From Akkermansia muciniphila (GTDB lineage Bacteria; Verrucomicrobiota; Verrucomicrobiia; Verrucomicrobiales; Akkermansiaceae), in NCBI RefSeq assembly GCF_030848305.1, contig NZ_CP114598.1, positions 1,302,001-1,366,000 on the forward strand: 64,000 nt of DNA, in the 5' to 3' direction. The position numbers were made by a program, and so were the translations under genes. The notes beneath the pieces are model-generated. The model ran no database searches, had not been told where the DNA came from, and saw only the letters and a program-made list of their open reading frames with translations. Below, piece after piece: positions 8,001 through 16,376 of this stretch (position 1 is the first letter of the stretch; every line of letters starts with the position of its first letter).

Positions 8001-10994
8001 GAGCGTTTCCCTGGTCATGTTGCCGAAGGCGTCGTATTCGTAGAGCATGGGCGCCATGGCGACGGCCCCCTCCTGCGTTCCCGTATCTCTCCATGTGCGG
8101 ATGAGGCGCCCCTGTGCATTATATTCGGAATGGTCATACAGGAACCCGGCAGTCGTGGGCGTCACTTGCAGGACGCTTTGTCCGAAGCCGTTGACCAGGG
8201 TCCGGGAGAGGATGGTGGTCTGGCCGGCCAGGGTAACGGTTTCCCTCAGGCAGTTATGGTCGATGTCATAGACATGGCGGCGTTCGCGCTGTCCCGTGCC
8301 GTATTCATGGAGTACGGAGCCGTCGGGGTGACGTTCGGTGACGAGGGTGGCGCCGGCGGGCGTCGTGACGGTTTCCGTCAGGCCGTCTTCGCTGTAGGCT
8401 GTCGCCGTCACGCGGCCCAACACATCGGTTTGCCTGACGATACGGCCGAGCCTGTCGTATTCCACGCTTTCCGTCGTGGTCATGGCTCCCCTGTCCCGGC
8501 GCGTCTGCAGGGCGCGCCCGGCGGCGTCCCGGGTGTAGGTGGTGATGGTTTCCGGGGTAATGACCGTGTTTCCGTCGCTGATTTCCGAACGGATGGTTTC
8601 CACCAGCTGGTGGGCGCTGTTGTAGCCGTACGACGTCAGGATTCCGTCTTCGTCCGTTTCCGAGAGCTTGCCGCAGCACATCCAGGACGTGGCGCTGACG
8701 CGGCCGTTGCCCCGGGTGGTTTTCGTGCGGCGGCCTTCTTCGTCGTATTCATGGGCGCCGCTTGAGAGCAGCAGCCAGTTGTCGCCATCCCAGACGCTTT
8801 CCTGTTCAACAAGCACCGTGTCGTTGGCGGCAAGGAATGATTCCGTCTTGCGGCTCTGTCCGGCCGCCAGTTCGCCGCCGACCTTGGTAACGGCCGTCTT
8901 TTTGTGCGCGGCGCCGTGTTCCGCGGCCGCCTCATAGTTATAGAAGGTTTCCACGCCGGCAATGTCCCGGGTGAATTTGGTTTGCCCGGCGGCATAGGGA
9001 TAGGCGGCGGCTTCTCCATACGTTTCTTCCACGCTTGTCTGTTCCTGGCCGGAACCGGCGGCAGTCACGGTTTTGGTCACACGTTCCATGAGGGGGGAGC
9101 GCTCATAGGCGTAAGCGGCGGCCGTCAGTTCGATTTCCGTGCCGTCGGACAGCACCCGGGATTCGGCGATACGCGCCGGACGGTTGTCGTAGAAGCGCAG
9201 GCCGGCGTATTCGGTCCGGGTTACCTGTTCTCCTCCGCCGGCCCAGGGCGTCGCCTCAAGCGTGACCCGTCCTTCGCCGTCGTATTCATAGCGCGTGTAG
9301 CCGCCGTCCGGACGGTTGATGCGGGAGACGCGGTACTGGCTGTTGTATTCGTAGGAGGTCGTCCGCGCCAGCGGCGTGTTGAAGGCTTCCGTTTCGCTTA
9401 CCAGCAGCCAGCCGCCGTCCGTGTATTGCCTGACGCTGCGGTTGCAGGCGACCGGCTCGGCGTCGTTGATGCCTCTGACGGTTTCGATGCGTTCCGAGAG
9501 GCCTCCGTAGAGGCGGTTGGTTTCAATGGTGCGGATGATGGTGTCGTCCCCCTGGCCTTTGGCGATGCTGACTTTGCCGGGTTCTTCCGTACGGGTGATG
9601 GTGTGGGCCGGCAGTCCGCGCTGCTGGCGCGTGATGACGGTGGTCCGCACGCCGTTTTCTTCCGAGGACAGGTAGGAGGAGGTTTTATAGGGTTCTCCCG
9701 TTACTTCGTATGTTCCGTCGGCCAGAGCCGTGACGGCGGCGGGAGCGTACCATTCCAGGACGAGTTCTCCGTCCGCTCCGGTCCGGGTGCGCATCAGCCC
9801 CTCCGCGGCGCTGTAGCTGCTTACCAGGTTGCCCGCAGGATCATACGTATTGTTTACATTGCGGAAGTAGTCTTCCGCCAGGAGCACTTTGCCGGAGGCG
9901 GAGGTCATGGCGACCACGGCGCCGGTTTCCGCGGAGAAGCGGATGTTTTGCCCGTCCGCGTCCACCAGGGAAAGGTAGGCGGGGGCGCCGGAAGCGGCAG
10001 GCGCCAGGGTTTCGTCCAGCAGCTGCACCCTGAAGTCGCGCTTGCGGGAGATGCCCGCGGGGAGGGCCGCATCGGAACCGGCCTGCACGTTGAAGTAAAG
10101 CGCGGCGCCCGCCGGCGGCATGATGGTGATGAGGCCGGACGTTTCGTCCAGATGGGCGCGCCAGGCCCATGGGCTTACGTATTTCAGGCCGCCGCAGGCT
10201 TCCGCCGTTTCACGGGCGTTTTCCGCGGCGCGGAGGCTGAAGGCCGCGGGAGACGGAGCCCCTCCCCCGGCCAGGAATTCGGCCTGGGACATGCAGATTT
10301 CCACGCCGGGGTCACCCGGCAGTTTTTCCGCCGCAATGGTGTATTCGTTGCCTTCCGTGTCCGTGCACGTACCGCAACGGCAGCAGATTTCCTTTTCTTC
10401 CGGCGGCACGTCCGAAGAGGAGCTGCTGGAGGAGCTGGATGAACCGCCGGAGCTTCCATGGGCAGTCACCGTCACGGAATAGCGGCATACGGATTGGTTG
10501 TATTCGTTGTGCGGTATGTCGATGTTCTGGTGCGTGATGGAGAGGGCGTACGTTCCTTCGGATAGTTCAAAGGAGCCTGATTTGGTCCATTCCTGGTGGC
10601 CTCCCAGTTCTCCGGGTTCATCGGCGTCAGGGGTCAGGTCCAGTTCGAAGGTGCCGCCCGGGCCGGAGATGGTCAGCTTGCCCCAGTCGTCCACCGTCAG
10701 GCTGGCCACGGCCGTGGCCCCGCCTTCCGGGACGTTGAAGGTGTCGTTGACGGGGGACATGAAGACATCGGCTCCGGCAGACGTCTGAACGAAGTTGTCG
10801 GATTTTTCATAGATGACAGTATCCGCGCCGTAGGGCTGGATGGGGGTGGATATGGCATTGAGGGATGTCGCGGCGCCAGGCGCGCCAGGCTGGCCGTCCG
10901 CCCCGGGAAGCCCGGCGGCGGGGTTGGGGTTCATCTTGTTGGCGGACCCCCTGTTCAACGTGGGGGCGTCGTTTTGTTGTTCGTTGGTATACAT
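5055..10994 (-). CDS. Full-length RHS-repeat toxin, copy 1, with a zinc phospholipase C-like tip
   Basis: A 1979-residue protein. Residues 1-200 are unlike common RHS heads: a short collagen-like piece (PGADGQPGAPGA), beta-rich sequence, a linker of ten consecutive Ser and then a Cys cluster CCRCGTC. I see no Sec signal, PAAR or transmembrane segment. From about 400 to 1745 there are dozens of YD repeats (YEYDGEGRV, YDNIGNRKE), ending in the RHS core hallmark RHLNPRDGRWISRDPIAEQG followed by NLFAFVGN. After residue about 1749 the sequence leaves the conserved core, becomes AT-rich and forms a tip of about 230 residues. The tip motif LGHLNHMWQDYYAHG at about 1869-1883 resembles the His/Asp zinc ligands of phospholipase C/S1-P1 nuclease folds. 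The start is chosen because leader and ATG are identical to those of copy 2. The tip activity is an inference. Confidence 0.9.
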   Translation of the reverse strand: MYTNEQQNDAPTLNRGSANKMNPNPAAGLPGADGQPGAPGAATSLNAISTPIQPYGADTVIYEKSDNFVQTSAGADVFMSPVNDTFNVPEGGATAVASLTVDDWGKLTISGPGGTFELDLTPDADEPGELGGHQEWTKSGSFELSEGTYALSITHQNIDIPHNEYNQSVCRYSVTVTAHGSSGGSSSSSSSSSSDVPPEEKEICCRCGTCTDTEGNEYTIAAEKLPGDPGVEICMSQAEFLAGGGAPSPAAFSLRAAENARETAEACGGLKYVSPWAWRAHLDETSGLITIMPPAGAALYFNVQAGSDAALPAGISRKRDFRVQLLDETLAPAASGAPAYLSLVDADGQNIRFSAETGAVVAMTSASGKVLLAEDYFRNVNNTYDPAGNLVSSYSAAEGLMRTRTGADGELVLEWYAPAAVTALADGTYEVTGEPYKTSSYLSSEENGVRTTVITRQQRGLPAHTITRTEEPGKVSIAKGQGDDTIIRTIETNRLYGGLSERIETVRGINDAEPVACNRSVRQYTDGGWLLVSETEAFNTPLARTTSYEYNSQYRVSRINRPDGGYTRYEYDGEGRVTLEATPWAGGGEQVTRTEYAGLRFYDNRPARIAESRVLSDGTEIELTAAAYAYERSPLMERVTKTVTAAGSGQEQTSVEETYGEAAAYPYAAGQTKFTRDIAGVETFYNYEAAAEHGAAHKKTAVTKVGGELAAGQSRKTESFLAANDTVLVEQESVWDGDNWLLLSSGAHEYDEEGRRTKTTRGNGRVSATSWMCCGKLSETDEDGILTSYGYNSAHQLVETIRSEISDGNTVITPETITTYTRDAAGRALQTRRDRGAMTTTESVEYDRLGRIVRQTDVLGRVTATAYSEDGLTETVTTPAGATLVTERHPDGSVLHEYGTGQRERRHVYDIDHNCLRETVTLAGQTTILSRTLVNGFGQSVLQVTPTTAGFLYDHSEYNAQGRLIRTWRDTGTQEGAVAMAPMLYEYDAFGNMTRETLALAEQPAPDNSPIREYAFSVENAEDGVYLVTAQTRYHADGHPLVSVRKQLLSELSEVLETKTINIDERGLTSAEWTEYAENTKRIQKSVIPSSSVTAQTVAADGLMLSQQNHAGITETAARAYTATGVTLTRTDGRGNTTTVRTDLAGRAVSVTEAAGNETVTQYDARFDLAAVVTDALGNTTCAGYDARGRKTAEWGTGTQPLLMGYDEADRLVSLTTFRAAQEGDIAEDPTGRADGDTTAWSYDDATGLETRKTYADGTHVDKTWDAFNRLATETNARGIVKTRTYEQARGLLAGISYSDATPGQSFAYDHLGQLTQITDAAGTRTFACNPYGEPETDCLEANGLSWQVSELYDGLGRQAGYELSADGRRVQQERLSYDGKGRLSALAAEGMENPFSWTYCEQGGLVEQLAYPNGMTRVNTYESSRDLLSVIDYQRPGSTNPPARHEYDYDALGRPTRRRDTWNTAEPKTTRLFTYNSRGELIGDQLRPGGRFGYQYDNIGNRKEAFEFGNTTDYETDELNRYAGIAGNGAAAFVPQYDADGNQTLVKTSTGIWTITYNAENRPVKFESEDGGTTVECAYDSMGRRFEKKVTVGGTTGFHARYLYRDYLQVAECDLTGETPKLVRSYLWDPSEPQATRVLAMTRWEANGTQVKEHLYCMHDAMKNVTSLFGEARGRRALYEYRPYGGLVTSEGNMAQENKFRFSCEYMDDELGLIYYNYRHLNPRDGRWISRDPIAEQGGWNLFAFVGNRAYYQYDKLGLWLARRHRRLTRRSLSSYKFQIDINGKSISLPIKKELLEIIVEANVDTDSGEMGKNQAYHYCTGLDSNETFETAKRNYISTLAIESKKFYDTISKQMISLEDCKEALKTLGHLNHMWQDYYAHGVEEDNAKKAVVGKIQGSPEMPIMIPVSFGSMGFKGGHGGFWRVMNPFSRVEPGDRATDSNIRKQQAKSYTKIHSIPFLSAWFAKCKCHFYSEEINR

Positions 10995-11025
10995 GGTGTG
11001 TGATGGTTGTTGCTTGATTGCGACG
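5747..11025. repeat. Left arm of the 5.28-kb inverted repeat (RHS core)
   Basis: Every position x here corresponds to 52851-x in the right arm (41826-47104), in opposite orientation. Protein translations in all frames match over the parts I compared, so the arms appear identical or nearly so. The inner end lies 31 bases upstream of the RHS ATG, at CGTCGCAATCAAG; the outer end lies just after the codons for FVGN, where the two toxin tips diverge. Confidence 0.95.
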
Positions 11026-11038
11026 CGAAAGGCGCCGG

Positions 11039-11578
11039 TTAGGTCGATTTAGACCCTTTACTATGATTGCTTGCCGCGTTTCCGGAAATTCGCCGCCCAT
11101 TTCTTAAAAAAGTGAATTTTTCTTCCCGGAGCCGTTTCCTGAGGCGGCGCGCCCTGCTTTCCTCCAGATGAATGCTTCTGGCTGCCCGTGACAAATTTCC
11201 TTCAGCGTCAATCAATGCCTCAACCAGCTCCCTTTCCTGCGGCTCCAGGGATTCCATTTCCCGCTCGAAGTCTTCCCGGAACATCAGACCGGAAAGGAAG
11301 TCAGAATGCTCGTCAGCGTCAATTTCCCGGCCATCTTCATATTCAAGCGGACGGGCTTCCCGCAGCAGCAGCCTCTTCTTCCGGTTCCTTTCGCGCAAAT
11401 AGCGTTCCGGTTCAAAAACGGTTACATTGCCCAGGTATGTTTTCATGCCGGCGCCTCCGCTTTTCCGGTAACGGCGGCAAATTTCCCAGCACCGGATTCT
11501 GAACCGTTGGAGGACATCCAGATATTCTTCCTCAGATATCTGAAACCCGATGGATTCTGCTTTTGTTCGGAAGCGCTG
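11039..11578 (-). pseudogene. N-terminally truncated copy of the sigma-like regulator
   Basis: The coding strand matches the gene at 36737-37330 at about 97 percent by eye (position x pairs with 48378-x) from roughly QRLRTKAESIG to the end of the protein. The first 20-25 residues, including the start codon, are missing: upstream of 11578 the similarity stops. An internal ATG at 11446 leaves an open frame of 135 residues (MKTYLGNVTVFEPERYLRE...) that keeps the C-terminal helix-turn-helix-like segment LEPQERELVEALIDAEGNLS. The stop lies 44 bases from the RHS copy 1 start, whereas in the intact copy five other genes separate them. The truncated protein might still be made from 11446, but loss of the N-terminus argues for a remnant. 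Confidence 0.75.
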
Positions 11579-12085
11579 AGGAAACGCTGAAGGTGAAACG
11601 GGATCTTCGCCTCACGACACGGCGCGGTATCAGGTATTTCTCCAGAGTTTTGATGCGGAGGTGTCCGGAATTGAAAAGATTTCCGGATCGGAAACTGACG
11701 CCGGAGCATGGCGCTCATTTTCTGGAAGCTGCGTTTGCATCCCACAGGCGGGATTACAAGGGCCGGGCGGTGATGAGGATTTGGTGGAGAGGGGAATTTC
11801 GTAAGGTCCCGGACCAGTAAAAGGGAGGAATTCTGCATGTCTCCGTTCATGCTGTGCTTCGGCGGCTCCTGGCGGGATATGGGGCAGGGGGGCGGCCTGT
11901 TCTATCCTCCCAATTAGCCGATGCGTTAGAGGCTGCTCCGGGAAAAAGCGGGATGGGGTGGTACAACCGCTTTGGAGAATAGAATGCGGATGCGCGGAGG
12001 CATACCAATGTTTCCTGTCACGCCAAACGGTTCAGGGATTTTTGCCTGCCTCAGCTGGAAATGAGGCATAAGGGAGTTTCCGGGG
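11579..12085. other. Intergenic stretch without a recognisable gene
   Basis: About 500 bases between the truncated regulator and the glycosylase gene. Short open frames exist on both strands but none shows family features or coding bias that persuades me. It marks the left junction between chromosome and the RHS region. Confidence 0.5.
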
Positions 12086-12991
12086 CTATTCCCTGGGCAG
12101 GAAGTAGCCGCGCTGTTTTTCTGAGATGGGCATGTCCAGGCGTTCCATAACGGCCAGCATGTCTTCCCATACCTTGCGTTTTTCCCTCGGACTGTCTGAT
12201 CTGAGCAGGTAGCTGGGATGGTAAGTGACGCGTACGGGAATGCCGTTAAGATCATGGAACCTGCCGCGCATGGAACTGACGGATCCCTGTTCCCCCAGCA
12301 GGCCTACGGCTGCGGTTCCGCCCAGGGCTATAATCATTTTCGGCTGGATGACCCGGATTTCATGCATGATGATGGGCAGGCATGCTTCAATTTCTTCCGG
12401 CGTGGGGGCGCGGTTATTGGTCCGCTGGTTGGGCAGGGCCGGGCGGAATTTGACGATGTTGGAAATGTAAACCATGTCTCTGGAGAGTCCCATGGCCCTT
12501 AATATCTGGTTGAGTTTTTCCCCGGCACGGCCCACGAAGGGCTCCTGCTGCACTTCTTCATAATATCCGGGAGCTTCTCCGATGAGCATGAGTTTCGTAT
12601 GGGGATTGCCCGTGGCAAAGACCATGGTGTCCCGCAGGGAGTTGAGTTCCCGCGCCGGTTTCCAGTTTTGCGCCAGATGGCGGAGGTATTGCAGCTTGTC
12701 TTCCATAGTCCCTTCCGGGAGGGTGATGGAGGAGGCCGGTTCCCCGCTTTGCGGAAGCAGTTCCGGTGGTTCCGGCATTTCGGCAGGTGCGGGAGCAGGA
12801 GCGGACGTCTGCAGGGGCGGCGGTTTTGGAGAAGCGGACGCTGATGCGGCGGGACGGCCTCCCTGTCTGGCGGCCACGTACCATGTTCTGAGAACGTTTC
12901 TGGCTTCATCCGTCAGGCTTGCTCGCGTTGTTCCCTGCTGGATCAGGGAATCAAGATAATGGCGGAAAAGGCTGTTCGGCGTAGCGCTCAT
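12086..12991 (-). CDS. Uracil-DNA glycosylase superfamily protein lacking the iron-sulfur cysteines
   Basis: Removes uracil (or a related lesion) from DNA if active. A poly-Pro/Ala/Ser linker at about residues 45-90 separates an N-terminal helix region from the catalytic domain. Motif 1 GEAPGYYEEVQQEPFVGRAG and motif 2 TYHPSYLLR are both present, together with SNIVKFRP and the PKMIIALGGTAA strand. Family 4 enzymes bind a 4Fe-4S cluster with four Cys. Here the usual N-terminal pair is replaced (LNSLRDTMVF) and the KCRPP Cys is Phe (VKFRP), leaving only the EAC position. ATG at 12991 (MSATPNSLF) is preferred; GTG at 13033 is in frame upstream. It stands alone, divergent from thiH. Confidence 0.85.
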   Translation of the reverse strand: MSATPNSLFRHYLDSLIQQGTTRASLTDEARNVLRTWYVAARQGGRPAASASASPKPPPLQTSAPAPAPAEMPEPPELLPQSGEPASSITLPEGTMEDKLQYLRHLAQNWKPARELNSLRDTMVFATGNPHTKLMLIGEAPGYYEEVQQEPFVGRAGEKLNQILRAMGLSRDMVYISNIVKFRPALPNQRTNNRAPTPEEIEACLPIIMHEIRVIQPKMIIALGGTAAVGLLGEQGSVSSMRGRFHDLNGIPVRVTYHPSYLLRSDSPREKRKVWEDMLAVMERLDMPISEKQRGYFLPRE

Positions 12992-13189
12992 GAAAAGATA
13001 AACCAGATTAGTCCATAAGAGGCCGTCTGTCACGACGATTCGCAGGTTCCTCTGCTTTCATGGAACGCGCCGTTCCGGGAAATGACACGGTAAAAGATGG
13101 TATCTTTTAAGAGGGAGGGGGCAAATTGGGGCTTTCCGGTCCAGGAATGGAAATGCAACCGGCTCTCTCCAATTTTACTTAGTTCACTT

Positions 13190-14326
13190 ATGTCTTTTTC
13201 TGAAGAATTAAACGGTTTGATGGATTGCCCTTCTCCTCTGGTGCGCCGTTTCATGGCGTTGCTGGAACCGGTTGACGACGCCCGCCTGGAGGCGATGGCG
13301 CAAGAGAGCCGGCGCCTGACGCGGCTGCATTTCGGCCGGACCATCCGCCTGTTCGCTCCCATTTACCTGTCCAACGAATGCATCAATAATTGCAAGTACT
13401 GCGGTTTTTCACGGGACAATCCCATTATCCGCACCACGCTTACGGTGGATGAAGTGGTGCAGGAGGCCCGTTACCTGCACGGCCTGGGGCTGCGCAGCAT
13501 CCTGCTGGTGGCCGGGGAGCATCCCAAGTTCGTTTCCGACGGGTATATGCAGGAATGCCTGGACGCCCTGCATTCCTTTATTCCATCCCTGGGGCTGGAG
13601 ATAGGGCCGTTGCCGGACGACCGTTATGCGGAGATCGTCCGCCACGGGGCGGAACAATTGGCCGTGTATCAGGAAACCTATAACCGGGAAGTTTATGAAA
13701 CCCTGCATACGGCAGGGATGAAGAAAAATTTCAACTGGAGGCTGGATTGTCCGGAACGCGCCTATCAGGGCGGTTTCCGCCGCATTCAGATAGGAGCCCT
13801 GTTCGGGCTTTCGCCGTGGCGGCGGGAGGCCATGGCGCTTGCCGCCCATCTGGATTACCTGCAGAAGCATTGCTGGAAATCCGCGCTTTCCGTAGCGTTT
13901 CCTCGCATGCGCCCCTACGCCGGGAATTACGAATATGAACCTGATCCGGACTTGATGCTGGATGACCGCCATTTTGTCCAGCTCATGGCCGCCCTGCGCA
14001 TCTGCTTCCCCAGGATAGGCATGTCCATCAGCACCCGTGAACCCGCGCCGATGAGGAATGCCCTGATGCATTTGGGTATGACTCACATGTCCGCTATTGC
14101 GCGCACGGAACCGGGAGGATACACGGGCGTGGGAACGGCTGCCGCCCATTTGACGGTGCGGGGCAACCGGGTGGATCTTCCCGATGACCGGAAAGGGCAT
14201 TGCAAGGCGACGGAACAGTTTGAGATTTCCGACCAGCGCACACCGGAGCAGGTAGTCGGCGCCATACGGAATGCCGGGCTGGAGCCTGTCTGGAAAGACT
14301 GGGATGCCGCGCTGGATGTGGTGTAA
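13190..14326 (+). CDS. thiH: 2-iminoacetate synthase ThiH
   Basis: Radical SAM enzyme that splits tyrosine to make dehydroglycine for the thiazole ring of thiamine. The signature Cys triplet CINNCKYCGF lies at about residues 67-76. GLEIGPLPDD, QETYNREVYETLH and the C-terminal GCGT-like GGYTGVGTAAAH region fit ThiH. The length of 378 residues is normal for the family. The ATG at 13190 (MSFSEELNG) is chosen over upstream in-frame codons because family similarity begins there. It stands alone: no thiS, thiG or thiF gene is nearby and I see no TPP riboswitch in the short region upstream. Its substrate is cytoplasmic and it would act with ThiG encoded elsewhere. Confidence 0.9.
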   Translation: MSFSEELNGLMDCPSPLVRRFMALLEPVDDARLEAMAQESRRLTRLHFGRTIRLFAPIYLSNECINNCKYCGFSRDNPIIRTTLTVDEVVQEARYLHGLGLRSILLVAGEHPKFVSDGYMQECLDALHSFIPSLGLEIGPLPDDRYAEIVRHGAEQLAVYQETYNREVYETLHTAGMKKNFNWRLDCPERAYQGGFRRIQIGALFGLSPWRREAMALAAHLDYLQKHCWKSALSVAFPRMRPYAGNYEYEPDPDLMLDDRHFVQLMAALRICFPRIGMSISTREPAPMRNALMHLGMTHMSAIARTEPGGYTGVGTAAAHLTVRGNRVDLPDDRKGHCKATEQFEISDQRTPEQVVGAIRNAGLEPVWKDWDAALDVV

Positions 14327-14429
14327 GAGAGCCTTATCCCGTCTCTCTTCCGCAGAATGACATCCATATCCCCGTGATGTTGTGATGGAGCATTGACGGC
14401 ATGCTCCGGCTGTCATATTTCCGGCAGTA

Positions 14430-16316
14430 ATGATTCGTTATTATTGGGGGAGGTTTTGGCCGTTCCTCCTGTTTGCGTTCGGTATTGAGGCGGTGGAAAA
14501 TCTGTTTACGGTATTTTTCGAATACCGCAACATGGATTTCGGGTTGCTTCCCCTTCTGAAAACGGCATACGTTTTTCTGACGGAGTTTGCCGTCACCATG
14601 TGCTACTGGCTTATTCCCTACGCCGTTTATTTGTGGATTCTACCGCGCGGGAAGGCGGGAGGGAAGGCGGACAGGTGGTTCACTTCCGCGTGGTTTTTCC
14701 TGTTTGTGCTCGCCAATCTGTTTGAAGATGTGGCGGAAGCCTTTTTCTGGAACGAGTTTGAGGCCAGCTTTAATTTCATTGCGGTGGACTACCTGGTTTA
14801 CACCAAGGAGGTCATCGGGAATATTTACGAGTCCTATCCCATCATCCCTATTCTGGGCGGCATTCTGGCGGCGTCCGTTCTGGCCGTCTGGGGAATGAAG
14901 AGGTTTTTGCTTCCCCGGAACGGGGCGGTGCCCGCCGGATGGAAACGAGGCTGTGTGGTGCTGTTCCTGCTGGCCTGCGTCACGGGAGGATATTGGCTGG
15001 TGGATATCAAGGATGCGGACGCCGTGAACAACCGTTATAATTCGGAAATGGCCAAGGATGGCCTTTACAGCCTGTTCAGCGCCTTTCTCAAGAATGAACT
15101 GGATTACCGCGCCTATTACCGGACACTGCCGGACGCGGAAGCGGCGGCGTTTTTGGCCCGGGAGTTTACGGCGGATGACACGTCCGTGCCAGAGGCTTCG
15201 TCCGGCAGCGTAAAGAGGCAGGTGCGTCCTTCCGGGGGAGCTATCCGCCCGAATGTCGTGGTGGTGGTCATGGAAAGCATGGGGGCGGAATTTTTAAACG
15301 AATGCCGGGAAGACGGGGCTGACGTCACTCCGTGCCTGAGCCGTCTGGGAAAGGAAGGCATTTTCTTCCCGAACACTTATGCCACGGGTACCCGTTCCGT
15401 ACGCGGGCTGGAGGCCATCAGCACCTCCCTACCGCCGCTTCCCGGCATGTCCATCCTTCGCCAGGAAGGAAATGAGCATTTGCAGACCATAGGGTCCATC
15501 TTCAGGGACAAGGGATATGATCTCAAATGGATTTACGGCGGCTACGGGTATTTTGACAACATGAATTACTTTTTCGGACACAACGGTTTTCAGGTTCTGG
15601 ACCGTAGTGCCATGAATGATTCCGAGGTGACCCATTCCACCATCTGGGGCGTTTGCGATGAAGATTTGTTCCGTCGCGCCGTACGGGAGGCGGATGAATC
15701 CTGCGGACGCGGCAAGCCGTTTTTGCAGGTGGTGTTCACCACGTCCAACCACCGTCCCTACACGTACCCGGAAGGGCGCATTGACATCCCTCCCCGCACG
15801 GGGCGCATGGGGGCTGTGAAATACGCGGATTATGCGGTAGGCGCCTTTGTGGAGGAGGCCAGAACCAGACCCTGGTTTGACAATACGCTGTTCGTGTTCG
15901 TAGGAGACCACGGCGCCGGGAGCGCGGGAAAGCAGGCTCTTAATCCGGAAACACACCGCATTTTTTCCATTTTCTACGCTCCGGCTCTGCTGAAACCGAA
16001 ACGGCGGGAAACTCCCGTGAGCCAGATTGACGTGCTGCCCACCCTGCTGGGGCTGTTGAAATGGCCGTATGATGCGGCTTTTTATGGAAAGGATGCTTTA
16101 AAGCCTTCTTACCAGTCCCGGTATTTTGTGAGTAATTACCAGTATATCGGCTATTTGAAAGGGAAAGACATGGTGGTGCTTAAACCCCAGCGTGAAGTGG
16201 AATTTTTCCGGGACGGGGAAGCCGTTGCTCCGGACGGGCGGATGAAAGATCTGGAAAGGGAGGCGGTTTATTATTACCAGCACGCTTCCGGCTGGCGGAC
16301 CAGTTTGAAGGAGTAA
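14430..16316 (+). CDS. LtaS-like membrane sulfatase-fold phosphotransferase
   Basis: An alkaline-phosphatase-superfamily membrane enzyme, probably transferring phosphoglycerol or a similar group onto envelope glycans or lipids. Residues 1-200 hold about five membrane segments (for example FWPFLLFAFGIEAVENL and GCVVLFLLACVTGGYWLV). The extracytoplasmic catalytic domain starts at about 273 with RPNVVVVVMES. The likely Thr nucleophile is in GTRSVRG at about residue 320. Metal-binding VGDHGAG lies near 491 and TSNHRPYTYP near 435. The order and motifs fit LtaS/OpgB-type proteins. The 628-residue length is typical. The gene follows thiH by about 100 bases on the same strand, but they share no obvious pathway. 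The donor and acceptor cannot be told from sequence. Confidence 0.85.
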   Translation: MIRYYWGRFWPFLLFAFGIEAVENLFTVFFEYRNMDFGLLPLLKTAYVFLTEFAVTMCYWLIPYAVYLWILPRGKAGGKADRWFTSAWFFLFVLANLFEDVAEAFFWNEFEASFNFIAVDYLVYTKEVIGNIYESYPIIPILGGILAASVLAVWGMKRFLLPRNGAVPAGWKRGCVVLFLLACVTGGYWLVDIKDADAVNNRYNSEMAKDGLYSLFSAFLKNELDYRAYYRTLPDAEAAAFLAREFTADDTSVPEASSGSVKRQVRPSGGAIRPNVVVVVMESMGAEFLNECREDGADVTPCLSRLGKEGIFFPNTYATGTRSVRGLEAISTSLPPLPGMSILRQEGNEHLQTIGSIFRDKGYDLKWIYGGYGYFDNMNYFFGHNGFQVLDRSAMNDSEVTHSTIWGVCDEDLFRRAVREADESCGRGKPFLQVVFTTSNHRPYTYPEGRIDIPPRTGRMGAVKYADYAVGAFVEEARTRPWFDNTLFVFVGDHGAGSAGKQALNPETHRIFSIFYAPALLKPKRRETPVSQIDVLPTLLGLLKWPYDAAFYGKDALKPSYQSRYFVSNYQYIGYLKGKDMVVLKPQREVEFFRDGEAVAPDGRMKDLEREAVYYYQHASGWRTSLKE

Positions 16317-16376
16317 GGCCCCCGCCAGGTGCGGAGGCCACGCTTTCGGCATCATCCGGCCGTGCGGAAAATGCGT

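Noticed and set aside
7044-10442. Long open frames of 500-570 codons antisense to RHS copy 1, and the same antisense to copy 2
   Set aside because: They mirror the GC-rich YD-repeat core, are low-complexity (Gly/Arg/Val-rich), lack family features and occur only because the core is repetitive and biased in codon use.
10400-10460. Ser10 linker of the RHS head as a variable-number repeat
   Set aside because: The codons are mixed (AGC, TCC, TCT, TCA) and both copies have the same length, so there is no sign of repeat-number variation.
13097-13189. Longer ThiH start
   Set aside because: The extra residues are not ThiH-like and overlap the likely promoter region between the two divergent genes.
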